Source of the DNA: Fontisubflavum oceani
GTDB taxonomy: Bacteria > Pseudomonadota > Alphaproteobacteria > Rhodobacterales > Rhodobacteraceae
Reading direction: 5' to 3'
Assembly (NCBI RefSeq): GCF_030407165.1
Contig: NZ_CP129111.1
Location: forward strand, 2,232,001 to 2,296,000
Length of the DNA stretch: 64,000 nucleotides
Shown here one piece after another: positions 1 to 8,653 of the stretch (positions are counted from its first letter, which is position 1; each line of letters opens with the position of its first letter). A program made the position numbers and the translations under genes. The notes below the pieces were generated by a model. That model was given only the letters and a program-made list of their open reading frames with translations, was not told where the DNA came from and made no database searches.

Positions 1-397
1 GGTCGAGCCGGATCAGCCGATCTCGCGCGGCGTCGAGGAGGCTGGCGTCCAATAGATCGATGGCGATGGATTTGCGCCCGATTTGCGCCAACATCCAAAG
101 GACCGCAGGCAACTCGTCCGGAAATTCGTCATAGAAGCGCAGATCGCTGAGGCCGGTGCCTTCGGCATTCTCCCTCTCCAAACCCGGCAACATCAAGATC
201 GGCTCACCCGCAACCGGCAGCCAGACCCCCATCGGGCGTTCATTGGCCGACAGAAACAGACCGGTGGCATAGGCGAGATTCGGCGCTCGCAGCAGGAGCA
301 GGCCATCCAAACCGGCGGCCTCCGCCCGGGCGCGGAGCCGGTCCCGCGCGGCGGCGAAGAATCCCGCGCCAAGCGGCGTGAGCGCCGCATCGGTCAT
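1..397 (-). CDS. M24-family (Xaa-Pro/creatinase-like) peptidase, N-terminal part only
   Basis: The minus strand from the ATG at 397 stays open to the window edge, giving at least 132 residues, so the C-terminal catalytic domain is not visible. The visible part (start MTDAALTPLGAGFF, then a segment like LLLLRAPNLAYATGLFLSANERP) resembles the creatinase N-terminal domain that precedes the pita-bread metallopeptidase fold in prolidase/creatinase relatives. Its start overlaps the stop of the upstream dehydrogenase gene by four bases (ATGA), so the two are translationally coupled in one minus-strand operon with the two DUF4438-like genes. The family assignment is by overall resemblance. Substrate (dipeptide, creatine-like or other C-N compound) cannot be told from this half. 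Confidence 0.7.
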   Translation of the reverse strand, partial: MTDAALTPLGAGFFAAARDRLRARAEAAGLDGLLLLRAPNLAYATGLFLSANERPMGVWLPVAGEPILMLPGLERENAEGTGLSDLRFYDEFPDELPAVLWMLAQIGRKSIAIDLLDASLLDAARDRLIRLD

Positions 398-1482
398 AAT
401 GTTGCGCCGGTATAGGGGCCGAGGCCCACGAGTTTGGTCTTTAGCCCCAGTTCCTGACCCAGGGCCTGCATATCGGCCAGCACCACATCGTCAATCGGCA
501 CGCCGTCGGCGGCTTTGGCGGCGGTTCGGCGGGCTTCCTGCTCGCCGGGCACCAGGATTTCATCGAATCCAGGCCGCAGCGCGCGGGTCTTGGCCATCTG
601 CACAAACTCGCCCATGCGTTTGGCATAGTCGTCGGGGTCCATGAACCAACTGATGTCGATGGCCTGGAAGTAATGCGACACATCCAGTTTCTTCGGATCG
701 GAATAAGGCGTCAGGCCAAAGCCGCCGCCCGAGAGCACACCGGTCATCGCTTCGGTCATGAAGGCGAGGCCATAGCCTTTGTGCCCGCCAATCCCCAGCA
801 ACGGCCCTTTTAGCGCCGCCGCCGGGTCGTCGGTCTCATCCCCCTCTGGCGTGATGGCCCAATCGAGCGGCATTTTTTTGCCCTCGCGGATCAGCCAATT
901 CATCATGCCCTTGCCGGCGGTCGTGATCGCGATGTCGAGCACCGTGGGGAAGCCCTGATCCGACGGCGCCGCGATGGACCAGGGGTTGGTGCCGGTCACG
1001 CCTTCGCGCCCGCCCCAGGGCGCCATTTCCGGGCCCGCATTGGTGTAGGCAATGCCGATGCAGCCATGATCCAGCGCCTGGCAGGCATGGACCGCGCTGG
1101 AGCCGTAATGGGTCGAATTGCGCACAATCACCGTGCCGATCCCGCCCTCCTTGGCCTTCTTGATCGCCAGCTGCATGGCTTTGGCGGCGGCAACCGTGCC
1201 AATCCCGTTATGGGCGTCGACCAGGGCCAGTGCCGGGCCTTCTTTGACGATGGACCAATCGGCGCGCGGGTTCACCTCGCCATTGCCGATCCGTTCGTGA
1301 TAGCGGCGCAGCCGGGCCACGCCCTGACCCTGACCGGGGTGAAATCTGAGTTCAGAGAAGATCAGTGCATCAGCAAAAATGCCTGCGTCTTCCGGAGTCA
1401 GGCCAAGCGCCTCGAAGCCTTCGGAGACGAAGCTCCGCAACTGATCGCGGTCGACATTGGTCATTGGGATCGGCTGGCTCAT
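394..1482 (-). CDS. Ldh-family (type 2 malate/L-lactate dehydrogenase-like) oxidoreductase
   Basis: A 362-residue protein of normal length for the Ldh/AllD/YbiC/DpkA family of NAD(P)H-dependent 2-oxoacid reductases. Recognisable family features are the early segment with FADALIFSELRFHPGQG, the central VRNSTHYGSSAVHACQAL, and a Gly-rich C-terminal half with GIGGHKGYGLAFMTEAM. Members reduce or oxidise 2-hydroxy acids, ureidoglycolate, or cyclic imino acids such as delta1-piperideine-2-carboxylate; the sequence alone does not choose between them. The gene is coupled by four-base overlaps to the DUF4438-like gene upstream and the M24-like peptidase gene downstream. With a ureidoglycolate-lyase-like gene in the divergent arm, a ureide or imino-acid substrate is possible, but this is inference. 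Confidence 0.8.
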   Translation of the reverse strand: MSQPIPMTNVDRDQLRSFVSEGFEALGLTPEDAGIFADALIFSELRFHPGQGQGVARLRRYHERIGNGEVNPRADWSIVKEGPALALVDAHNGIGTVAAAKAMQLAIKKAKEGGIGTVIVRNSTHYGSSAVHACQALDHGCIGIAYTNAGPEMAPWGGREGVTGTNPWSIAAPSDQGFPTVLDIAITTAGKGMMNWLIREGKKMPLDWAITPEGDETDDPAAALKGPLLGIGGHKGYGLAFMTEAMTGVLSGGGFGLTPYSDPKKLDVSHYFQAIDISWFMDPDDYAKRMGEFVQMAKTRALRPGFDEILVPGEQEARRTAAKAADGVPIDDVVLADMQALGQELGLKTKLVGLGPYTGATL

Positions 1483-2357
1483 GCGCTCAGCTCCAGGATA
1501 TCGGCGATATTGGTGCCGGGCGCCTCGAAGCTGCCCAATTGTCCGGCGGGGGCGGTCATCACCACGGTCATGCCTGGGCCATAGCCCGCGCGGGGGCCGT
1601 CGGTTTGCCCGACAATCCCGATGCTCATCGCGCCTCTGAGATAGCCGTGATTATAGCGGCTGTCGGTGTCTTGGATGGCCACGACATCGCCAAGGCGCAG
1701 GTTGTCGAGCCCGTGTTTCGCAAGCTCGGCCCGATCGGTCGATTGGATATGCAGAGAGCCGCCTTCCGAGGTCAAACCGGCGCCCGCGCCGACGAAATGC
1801 GGTGGCACCGTGCCACAGACGCCAATCTTCAGCACACCGTCTTCCAGACGTTTGGGCAGCGCGTCAAAGAGCGCGGGCGAGAGGGATTTGAAGGACACCT
1901 CCGGGCAGTCCGGCACCGCCAGGCCGACGCCCTCGCTTTTGACAAGAATTTGATCATCCACGGCGATCTTGCGCCGCGTCTCAACATCGAAATGGATGAT
2001 CACCTGATCGGAAAACCGTCCCGATTTGCCAGTGACCACGCCGCGTGCGCCTTTGGCTGCGCCGCTGACAATCATCGCCTCGTTGCCGACGCAGGCAAAG
2101 ACGTTCAGGCCCCGATTTTTGTTGGCATCGGGATGCGCGATGCTGACCGAGGGGTGAATGCAATCGCCCGACCAGCCAAAGGCGCCGTCGCCCACCGTGA
2201 CGTTATAGACGATGCCGCCAAATGTCGGCCACAGGAAGGCTTTGCCATCGGCATCCAGCCGGTAAGGTTCCGCCGGCAGGCCCGACAGAGACGGATTGGC
2301 GACCTGGCCCATCACGGAGACGGTGACGATATCGGCGGCGTTGGTTTGAAGGGACAT
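1479..2357 (-). CDS. DUF4438-like protein, copy 2
   Basis: A 292-residue cytosolic protein that I place in the DUF4438 family from its overall pattern: FGGIVYNVTVGDGAFGWSGD, CVGNEAMIVSGAAKGARG, and a late GYGPGMTVVMTAP. No catalytic function is established for the family as far as I know. It is clearly paralogous to the gene immediately upstream (2359-3222), sharing GD-AFGW-GD, GNEAM-SG-A-G-RG and the Gly/Pro-rich C-terminus. The pair is separated by one base, which suggests an obligate heteromer or two related steps. There is no signal peptide or membrane segment. Translation of the next gene (Ldh family) is coupled by an ATGA overlap. Confidence 0.75.
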   Translation of the reverse strand: MSLQTNAADIVTVSVMGQVANPSLSGLPAEPYRLDADGKAFLWPTFGGIVYNVTVGDGAFGWSGDCIHPSVSIAHPDANKNRGLNVFACVGNEAMIVSGAAKGARGVVTGKSGRFSDQVIIHFDVETRRKIAVDDQILVKSEGVGLAVPDCPEVSFKSLSPALFDALPKRLEDGVLKIGVCGTVPPHFVGAGAGLTSEGGSLHIQSTDRAELAKHGLDNLRLGDVVAIQDTDSRYNHGYLRGAMSIGIVGQTDGPRAGYGPGMTVVMTAPAGQLGSFEAPGTNIADILELSA

Positions 2358-2358
2358 A

Positions 2359-3222
2359 TCAGGCTCCGATATTCAGAAGTTGGGCGATATTGGCGGAGGC
2401 ATCGAAGGCGAAATCGATATTGCCTTCGCGCGCGGTCATCAGGGTCAGAATACCGGGGCCATGCCCGGTCATGATGCTGTCGCCATGGATGCACAGACAG
2501 ATCGAGACCGCGTTTTCGCGATAGGAGCGGCCCCAATGATGGTCCGCATGACGGATGGCGATCAGGTCGCCGAGGTGCATCTGGTCAATGCCCAGCTCCG
2601 CCATCAACGCGCGGTCCCCTGACATCAGATCTTGATCGACATATTCGGAGTTCAACTCCGCGCCCGAGCCCATGATGCGCACCGGCAATTCCATCGCGAC
2701 ATTGACATGGAGCCGCCCGGCATTTTCGGTGATCCCCATCGCGTGGAACAGGCGCGGGCTCATCTTTTTCAGCGCCACGCCGGGGTAATCGGTGAGCGCG
2801 AGGCCCTGGCCCTTGGTCATCACTTGAATGCGGTCACCGGGCGCCATCACCTCATGCGCCTCGGGCGAGAACTGCACCAAGATGCGGGCATGTTCGCCGA
2901 CCACAATCCCGCGCTCGCCCGTGGCCATGCCGGAGGTCACCATCGCCTCATTGCCGATGCAGTTGAGGTAATGCAGCGCGTGGTGGCGGCCCGAATCCGC
3001 ATCGTCATCAATCGATACGCCAGGTTCCACATGATCGCCCGCCCAGCCAAAGGCGCGGTCGCCGCAGCGTACATTGTAGGTGATGCCATACATGCCAGGC
3101 AGCACGGTCGCGCGCCCGTCAGGATGGGGGATGTATTGGCCGGGGCGCACCGCAGGCGTGGTGATCACGCCGGATACGGCCATCTCGACCAGACTGGTTT
3201 CATTGGTGTTCGGGCTTGGCAT
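2359..3222 (-). CDS. DUF4438-like protein, copy 1
   Basis: A 287-residue protein, first gene of the minus-strand arm and paralogue of the gene that follows one base later. Shared landmarks are GMYGITYNVRCGDRAFGWAG, YLNCIGNEAMVTSGMATGE and GHGPGILTLMTARE. The N-terminus reads MPSPNTNETSLVEMAVSGV and shows no export signal. Conserved Asp/Glu/His positions near GDRAFGWAGDHVEPG could bind metal, but this is inference. The gene faces the M32 peptidase gene across a 216-base divergent promoter region, which suggests coordinated control of both arms of the island. Confidence 0.72.
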   Translation of the reverse strand: MPSPNTNETSLVEMAVSGVITTPAVRPGQYIPHPDGRATVLPGMYGITYNVRCGDRAFGWAGDHVEPGVSIDDDADSGRHHALHYLNCIGNEAMVTSGMATGERGIVVGEHARILVQFSPEAHEVMAPGDRIQVMTKGQGLALTDYPGVALKKMSPRLFHAMGITENAGRLHVNVAMELPVRIMGSGAELNSEYVDQDLMSGDRALMAELGIDQMHLGDLIAIRHADHHWGRSYRENAVSICLCIHGDSIMTGHGPGILTLMTAREGNIDFAFDASANIAQLLNIGA

Positions 3223-3309
3223 CAGGGTGCGGCTCCTTAACGGGCTGAGGCGGCGGACTAGGGCAATGTTTTGGTTTGACTCCTGCTGGCTTCCTTGCCA
3301 TCAGTATAT

Positions 3310-3317
3310 TGTCGACA
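3310..3317. promoter_or_regulatory. Small palindrome in the divergent promoter region of the catabolic island
   Basis: TGTCGACA is a perfect 8-base palindrome inside TATATTGTCGACATTG, between the divergent DUF4438-like and M32 peptidase genes. Its T-G-T/A-C-A form resembles operators of the FadR/FCD branch of GntR regulators. No regulator gene lies next to it in the window, so its role as an operator is only suggested by position and symmetry. Confidence 0.3.
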
Positions 3318-3438
3318 TTGCGCTTGTCCAAATGGGATACACGAGCGGAATGGATAGTCAAGCACCCTGCGTCGAACCCGCTGGTTTCTCGAAAACCCCG
3401 GTGTTCCGCATGAAACGCCGAAGGGAGAACGGCCTGAA

Positions 3439-4965
3439 ATGAGCTATGCTGGATTGATCGAGGTGATGGGCCGGGTGAATGATTTCCTGAATGCAGGGTC
3501 GGTTCTATCCTGGGATGCGCGCACGATGATGCCCAAGGCGGGGGCGGAGAGCCGGTCCAAGCAATTGGCCACATTGGCGGTCGCGGCACGCAATCTGCTG
3601 TGCTCTGACGAGGCCAAGCGCGCGCTGGAAGGCGCGGAGGCCGAGATGCCCGGCAAGCCCGAAGACAGCCCCGAGGCACGGATCGTCGCGCAGGTCCGCG
3701 AAGCGATCGACTATCACGAACGCATCCCGACCGAATTGCTCCGCCGCAAGACGGAGCTTGGCGCGGCCGCGCATGAGGTTTGGGCCGAGGCGCGCGAGAA
3801 AGCCGACTTTTCGATCTTTGCGCCCGCATTGACCACGATGGTCGATATCAACCGCGAAATGGCGCAGGCGATCGGGTTCGAAGATCACCCCTATGACGCG
3901 CTCATGTACCGATTTGAGCCGGGCACCACCACCGCCGGGTTGAACACGCTTTTCGCGCGTCTGCGGGAGGGGATGCTGCCGCTGGTGCGCGCCATTGCCG
4001 AGGCGGAGAAACCGCGCTCTGACTTCCTGTTCCGGGAATATCCGGTCGAGGCGCAAATGGCCTTTGCCCTGAAGATGGCCAAACGGATCGGCTATGACAC
4101 GGATCGTGGGCGACTCGACACAACGGTGCACCCGTTTGAGGTGTCCTTCACCCGCAACGATGTGCGGATCACCACGCGGGTCAACAAAACCTATATGCCG
4201 ATGTCACTCTTCGGTGCGCTGCATGAGGCGGGCCACGCGATGTATGAGCAAGGGGTCGATCCGGCCTATACCCGAACCCCGCTCGCCACCGATTTGATCA
4301 GCCTTTATGCCGTGGGCGGGGTCAGCTTCGGTGCCCATGAAAGCCAATCGCGGCTCTGGGAAAACCATGTCGGGCGCAGCCGGGCGTTCTGGGCCAATCA
4401 TATGGGCGATATCAAAGCGGCTTATCCCGGCACGCTGGACGATGTGAACGACGAGGAATTCTACCGCGCCGTCAACCGCTCTGAGCCGAGTTTCATCCGG
4501 GTCGAGGCCGATGAACTGACCTATGATTTCCACATCATGCTGCGGGCCGAGTTAGAAAGTAAGCTGGTCGACGGTTCGCTGGAGGTGGCGGACTTGCCTG
4601 CGGCCTGGAATGCCGCGATGAAAGAGTATCTGGGCGTCGATGTGCCCGATGATGCGCAAGGCGTATTGCAGGATGTGCATTGGTCCTCGGGCCAGATCGG
4701 GACGTTCTGCAACTACACCATCGGCAATATCATGGCCGCGCAGTTGTTCGAAACGGCGACGACCGAAAACCCCGGCATCCAGACCGCGCTTGATGGGGCC
4801 GATTACGCCCCGCTGCGCGATTGGTTGACCGATAAGGTCTGCCAGCATGGCCGCCGCTACACCCGCGATGAGCTGCTGCAAAATGCGACGGGCAGGGCGC
4901 TCGATCCCGAGCCTTACATCGCGCATCTGACCCGCAAGTTCTCCGACATCTACGCTTTGGCCTGA
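3439..4965 (+). CDS. M32-family metallocarboxypeptidase (Taq-type)
   Basis: A 508-residue zinc carboxypeptidase of the M32 family, which releases C-terminal residues from peptides in the cytosol. The zinc site is HEAGHAMYEQG (HExxH), and a second family landmark is GAHESQSRLWENHVGRS; both sit at the expected distance in a full-length protein (family about 500 residues). The ATG start at 3439 follows an AAGGGAG ribosome-binding site. It opens the plus-strand arm of the island and is followed 25 bases later by the aminotransferase gene, consistent with peptide cleavage followed by amino-group removal. No signal peptide is present. Confidence 0.93.
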   Translation: MSYAGLIEVMGRVNDFLNAGSVLSWDARTMMPKAGAESRSKQLATLAVAARNLLCSDEAKRALEGAEAEMPGKPEDSPEARIVAQVREAIDYHERIPTELLRRKTELGAAAHEVWAEAREKADFSIFAPALTTMVDINREMAQAIGFEDHPYDALMYRFEPGTTTAGLNTLFARLREGMLPLVRAIAEAEKPRSDFLFREYPVEAQMAFALKMAKRIGYDTDRGRLDTTVHPFEVSFTRNDVRITTRVNKTYMPMSLFGALHEAGHAMYEQGVDPAYTRTPLATDLISLYAVGGVSFGAHESQSRLWENHVGRSRAFWANHMGDIKAAYPGTLDDVNDEEFYRAVNRSEPSFIRVEADELTYDFHIMLRAELESKLVDGSLEVADLPAAWNAAMKEYLGVDVPDDAQGVLQDVHWSSGQIGTFCNYTIGNIMAAQLFETATTENPGIQTALDGADYAPLRDWLTDKVCQHGRRYTRDELLQNATGRALDPEPYIAHLTRKFSDIYALA

Positions 4966-4990
4966 GCGCCGCGGCGAGAAGGAAACCGAC

Positions 4991-6190
4991 ATGACCTCAC
5001 CAAACACCGCACGCCTGGCAAAACGGGTCAAACTCTCCGATGGGGCGTTGATCACCAAGATGTTGGACATCGCCGAAGGCTTGGACGATGTGATCAAACT
5101 GGGCCGGGGTGACCCCGACCTCGACACGCCGGAGCACATCATCAAAGCGGGTCAAGAGGCGCTGGCCAATGGCGCCACGCATTACACCCACCCGCTTGGC
5201 ATTGCGCCGCTGCGCGAAGCGATTGCCGATAACATCCGCACCTATGGCGGGGCTGATTATGCCGCCGACGAGATCATGATCACGCCGGGCGGGCAGCAAG
5301 GGATGTTCATCATCGCCCTGTCACTGCTTGATCCGGGTGATGAGATCATCGTGCCATGCCCAGGATACAACCCCTATCAGCAAGCCGCTGAGATGTCGGA
5401 TGCGGTTGTCGTCAAAATCCCGATGACGATGGCCACGAATTTCACCCTGACCGCGGAGATGATCGAGCCGCATATCACCGAGCGGTCGAAAATCCTGGTG
5501 CTGATCAATCCGAACAATCCGACCGGGTCGGTGACGCCGCCTGATGAAGTGCGCAAGATTGCGGAACTGGCCAAGAAGCATGATCTGATCGTGATTTCAG
5601 ACGAAATTTATGCCCGTTTGACCTTTGGCAATAACACTGTGCTGCCCGTCGCGTCCCTGCCGGGAATGCGGGATCGGACGATCACGCTCAGCGGATTTTC
5701 GAAAGCTTATGCGATGACCGGCTGGCGGATTGGGTATCTCGCAGGACCCCGCGATCTGATCATGCCGATGTCTGAGGTCAACCACGCCTTCGCCATCTCA
5801 ACCGCTGCAGTCAGCCAACATGCGGCGCTGGCCGCCATGACCGGCCCGCAAGATTGCGTCGAAGAGATGCGTCAGACCTATGACGCGCGCCGGAGGGCGA
5901 TTTGCGAGGGGCTTGATGCCATCGGCATGGGCTATGCCGAACCGCAAGGTGCGTTCTACGTCTATGCCAATGTCGCCAGCCTGGGCCTTGGGATCACCGC
6001 CGGGGCCTTCTGTGAACGGCTTTTGGCCGAGGGCCGGGTGATGATGTACCCGGGCACGATTTACGGCGACCACACCGACGATTTCGTGCGCATGTCGATG
6101 ACCCAACCGGTGGATCGCATCAAGATCGCGATGAAACGCATGGCCGATGTGGTCGAAAGCTTCCGCGCCGAGAGCAGCCAACCCGCTTAA
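4991..6190 (+). CDS. Class I/II PLP-dependent aminotransferase
   Basis: A 399-residue fold-type I aminotransferase. Visible landmarks are INPNNPTGSVTPPDE, VISDEIYARLTFGN (Asp/Tyr contacting the cofactor) and SGFSKAYAMTGWRIGYLAGP, whose Lys should form the internal aldimine and whose final Arg should bind the substrate carboxylate. Length matches aspartate/aromatic aminotransferase subgroups. The exact amino donor cannot be read from the sequence. A Shine-Dalgarno GAAGGAA precedes the ATG. It lies in the operon between the M32 peptidase and a VOC protein. Confidence 0.92.
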   Translation: MTSPNTARLAKRVKLSDGALITKMLDIAEGLDDVIKLGRGDPDLDTPEHIIKAGQEALANGATHYTHPLGIAPLREAIADNIRTYGGADYAADEIMITPGGQQGMFIIALSLLDPGDEIIVPCPGYNPYQQAAEMSDAVVVKIPMTMATNFTLTAEMIEPHITERSKILVLINPNNPTGSVTPPDEVRKIAELAKKHDLIVISDEIYARLTFGNNTVLPVASLPGMRDRTITLSGFSKAYAMTGWRIGYLAGPRDLIMPMSEVNHAFAISTAAVSQHAALAAMTGPQDCVEEMRQTYDARRRAICEGLDAIGMGYAEPQGAFYVYANVASLGLGITAGAFCERLLAEGRVMMYPGTIYGDHTDDFVRMSMTQPVDRIKIAMKRMADVVESFRAESSQPA

Positions 6191-6224
6191 AAGCCAATCC
6201 GCTTAAAAGAATGAGGACCGACGC

Positions 6225-6716
6225 ATGAATGTGAAATCCGACAATCCGAATATCAAAAGCATCAAACATATGGCCTTTGCCGTGAAAGATGCCGAGCAAG
6301 CCCTTGGGGCATATGCGAAATTCCTGCATGTGCCGGCTGAGACGGAAATCACCCATTTCCCCAAATCCGGCAACAAGGTCGCGTTGTTCTACCTCGGGGG
6401 GATTGAATACCAGCTTTGCCAGTCGACCGACCCGAATGGCCGGTTTGCCTCTTGGATCAAAGAGCGTGGGGCAGAGGGGCTGCACCACATCTGTTACGAG
6501 GTCGACAATATCGACGATGCCTTGGCGCATGCGAAATCCCAAGGCGCCGAACTGCGGATTTGTCAGGCCTGCGGCGTCTATGGCAGCCACGCACATCCCG
6601 AAGGCTGGGTGGCGTTTCTCGACAATGATGCTGGCGGGATCGAGATCGAATTCATGCAGGTCTACACCCCCGAACAATTGGCAGCTTACGAAAAATCGGG
6701 GGCGGAAGCGGTATGA
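6225..6716 (+). CDS. VOC-family protein, methylmalonyl-CoA-epimerase-like
   Basis: A 163-residue vicinal-oxygen-chelate protein made of two beta-alpha-beta-beta-beta modules. Metal-ligand candidates sit at KHMAFAVKDAEQAL near residue 15, GLHHICYEVDNIDDAL in the middle and IEIEFMQV at the end; the H-x-x-Y/E/H arrangement is that of methylmalonyl-CoA epimerase and glyoxalase relatives. In this island a role as epimerase, isomerase or dioxygenase on a catabolic intermediate is likely, but a true methylmalonyl-CoA epimerase cannot be asserted. Its stop overlaps the next start by four bases. Confidence 0.8.
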   Translation: MNVKSDNPNIKSIKHMAFAVKDAEQALGAYAKFLHVPAETEITHFPKSGNKVALFYLGGIEYQLCQSTDPNGRFASWIKERGAEGLHHICYEVDNIDDALAHAKSQGAELRICQACGVYGSHAHPEGWVAFLDNDAGGIEIEFMQVYTPEQLAAYEKSGAEAV

Positions 6717-7711
6717 GCACATCTGCGAATGAGAGCCTGACGGTCGGCACGGCCACGGCAGAACCGGGCCAGATGATCCGCGGGGCGATCCCGGCGGGCG
6801 ATCTGGCGGGCGGCGTCAAGGTCGAGATCCCGGTTGTCGTGATCAATGGGGCGGCGCCGGGTCCGACCTTCTGGGTCAATGCCGCGATCCATGGGGATGA
6901 GCCCGAAGGGCCGCTCGCCTGCATGTTGGCCAGCAAACAGATTGACCCGGCCAAACTGCGCGGCGCGGTGGTGATGGTGCCTTGCGTGAACCCGCTGGCT
7001 TTTTCCGCCGCGGAGCGTGGCAATCCGTTAGATACGTTCACCTATGACATGAACCGGATTTATCCCGGCAAGCCCGATGGGTATTTCAGCGACCGGGTGG
7101 CAGACGCCCATTGGCAGGCGATGAAAGACGTCGCGGATCTGGAAATTTCGATCCATTCCGGCGGCGCGCATTCCTTCCTCGACAAGGCGATTTTCGTCGA
7201 TGAACGCCCCGAAAGCGTCGAATTGGCCAAGGCCATGGGCGCGGGCTGGGGCTGCATCATGTCGAACTTCACCAAATCCGGCAGCCCGATGGCCGCGATG
7301 AACAATGCGGGCAAGGTTGGCATCACCGTCGAACTTGGTGGGCGCTCCTATACCTCGCCCGAGCGGTTTCGCTATGTCGGGGCCGAGCTTGCCAAATCGA
7401 TCCTGAATATCTGCTTCCACTATGACATGCTGGACGGGGAGGCGACTTATCCAGACGATGCCACCAAAGGCCAGCAAGAGGCATTGTTGGCCCCGGCATC
7501 GGGTATCTTCCTGCCCGAAGAGGGTGTCGATTTCCTGACCATGATGAAGAAGGGCGATAAGATCGCCTCCATCGTGAACATCTTCGGGGATGTGGTCGGT
7601 GAGCTGCACGCCCCCGCCGATGGGATGTTCTTTGGCTTGCGCGCGCTGCCGAATGTGAACCAGGGCGACTGGTGTTGCTTCTTCAACAAGGTGGAGGGCC
7701 CCCGTGACTGA
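6713..7711 (+). CDS. Succinylglutamate desuccinylase/aspartoacylase-family hydrolase
   Basis: A 332-residue M14-like zinc hydrolase of the AstE/AspA group, which cleaves N-acyl amino acids. The zinc-binding start is NAAIHGDEPEGPLA, followed by an Arg/Asn substrate-binding segment FTYDMNRIYPGKPDG and the third ligand region LEISIHSGG. The C-terminal beta domain (PASGIFLPEEGVDF onward) is typical of the COG3608 branch, often next to peptide or ectoine-derivative catabolism genes. Translationally coupled to the VOC gene. The likely job is removal of an acyl or amide cap from an imported compound; the substrate is unknown. Confidence 0.87.
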   Translation: MSTSANESLTVGTATAEPGQMIRGAIPAGDLAGGVKVEIPVVVINGAAPGPTFWVNAAIHGDEPEGPLACMLASKQIDPAKLRGAVVMVPCVNPLAFSAAERGNPLDTFTYDMNRIYPGKPDGYFSDRVADAHWQAMKDVADLEISIHSGGAHSFLDKAIFVDERPESVELAKAMGAGWGCIMSNFTKSGSPMAAMNNAGKVGITVELGGRSYTSPERFRYVGAELAKSILNICFHYDMLDGEATYPDDATKGQQEALLAPASGIFLPEEGVDFLTMMKKGDKIASIVNIFGDVVGELHAPADGMFFGLRALPNVNQGDWCCFFNKVEGPRD

Positions 7712-7741
7712 GCGGGGGTCTCTCCCGGCCGAGGTGGCCCC

Positions 7742-8653
7742 ATGACCCGGCCACGCGATCTGCTGGGTTATGGTGCCAATCCGCCCGATATCCGCTGGCC
7801 CAATGGGGCCGGGTTGGCGGTGAACTTCGTGCTGAATGTCGAGGAAGGCTCGGAGTATTCCGTCGGTGACGGTGACGGCCGGTCTGAGGCCGCGCTGAGC
7901 GAAGTGCGCGCCAGCCGGGTGCCGGTGGGCGCGCGCGATCTGGCGGCGGAAAGCATGTATGAATATGGCGCGCGTGTCGGCTTCTGGCGCTTGCGCCGGC
8001 TGTTCCAATCCCGCGGCCTGCCACTCACAATCTTCGCCAGTGCCTTGGCGCTGGAACGCACGCCTGAGATCGCGGCGGCAATTGCGGCGACCGATTGGGA
8101 TATCTGTGCCCATGGCTGGCGCTGGGTCGAGCATTACCACATGGATGCCGAGACCGAGGCCGATCACATTGCGCGCGCACATGAAAGCTTAACCAATACC
8201 CTGGGCCGCGCACCGCGTGGCTGGTACTGCCGATATTCGGCCTCGACCGCCACGCGGGAGTTGATCGTGGCCCATGGTGGCTATGATTACGATAGCGACG
8301 CTTATAATGACGATCTGCCCTATTGGACGGAGGTCGCGGGTAAGCCGCATCTGGTGGTGCCCTATTCTATGGTCACCAATGACGCCAAGTTCCTGTCTGG
8401 CGACGTGTTTCGGGCCGATGATTATGCCAATTTCCTGATCGACAGCTTCGATGTGCTTCTGGCCGAGGCCGAGGATGTGCCGCGGATGATGTCCATCGGT
8501 CTGCATTCCCGCATCATTGGCCATCCGGGCCGTCTGGCCGGGCTGATCCGCTTTATGGACCATATCGCGGATCGCGCCGATATCTGGGTCTGTGGACGTG
8601 ATCAGATCGCTGATTTCTGGCGTGCGGCGGTGCCGCCGGGGAAGGGCGCATGA
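7742..8653 (+). CDS. Polysaccharide-deacetylase-family protein, PuuE allantoinase-like
   Basis: A 303-residue NodB-fold amidohydrolase without a signal peptide. The segments GAGLAVNFVLNVEEGSEY near the N-terminus, WDICAHGWRWVEHY in the middle (His pair) and MSIGLHSRIIGHPGRLAGL near the C-terminus are typical of the PuuE branch, which hydrolyses cyclic amides such as allantoin without the classical urease-type metal site. The next gene, coupled by a four-base overlap, resembles ureidoglycolate lyase, so this pair could open a ring and cleave the ureide. No uricase or allantoicase is visible in the window, so ordinary purine breakdown is not proven. Confidence 0.83.
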   Translation: MTRPRDLLGYGANPPDIRWPNGAGLAVNFVLNVEEGSEYSVGDGDGRSEAALSEVRASRVPVGARDLAAESMYEYGARVGFWRLRRLFQSRGLPLTIFASALALERTPEIAAAIAATDWDICAHGWRWVEHYHMDAETEADHIARAHESLTNTLGRAPRGWYCRYSASTATRELIVAHGGYDYDSDAYNDDLPYWTEVAGKPHLVVPYSMVTNDAKFLSGDVFRADDYANFLIDSFDVLLAEAEDVPRMMSIGLHSRIIGHPGRLAGLIRFMDHIADRADIWVCGRDQIADFWRAAVPPGKGA

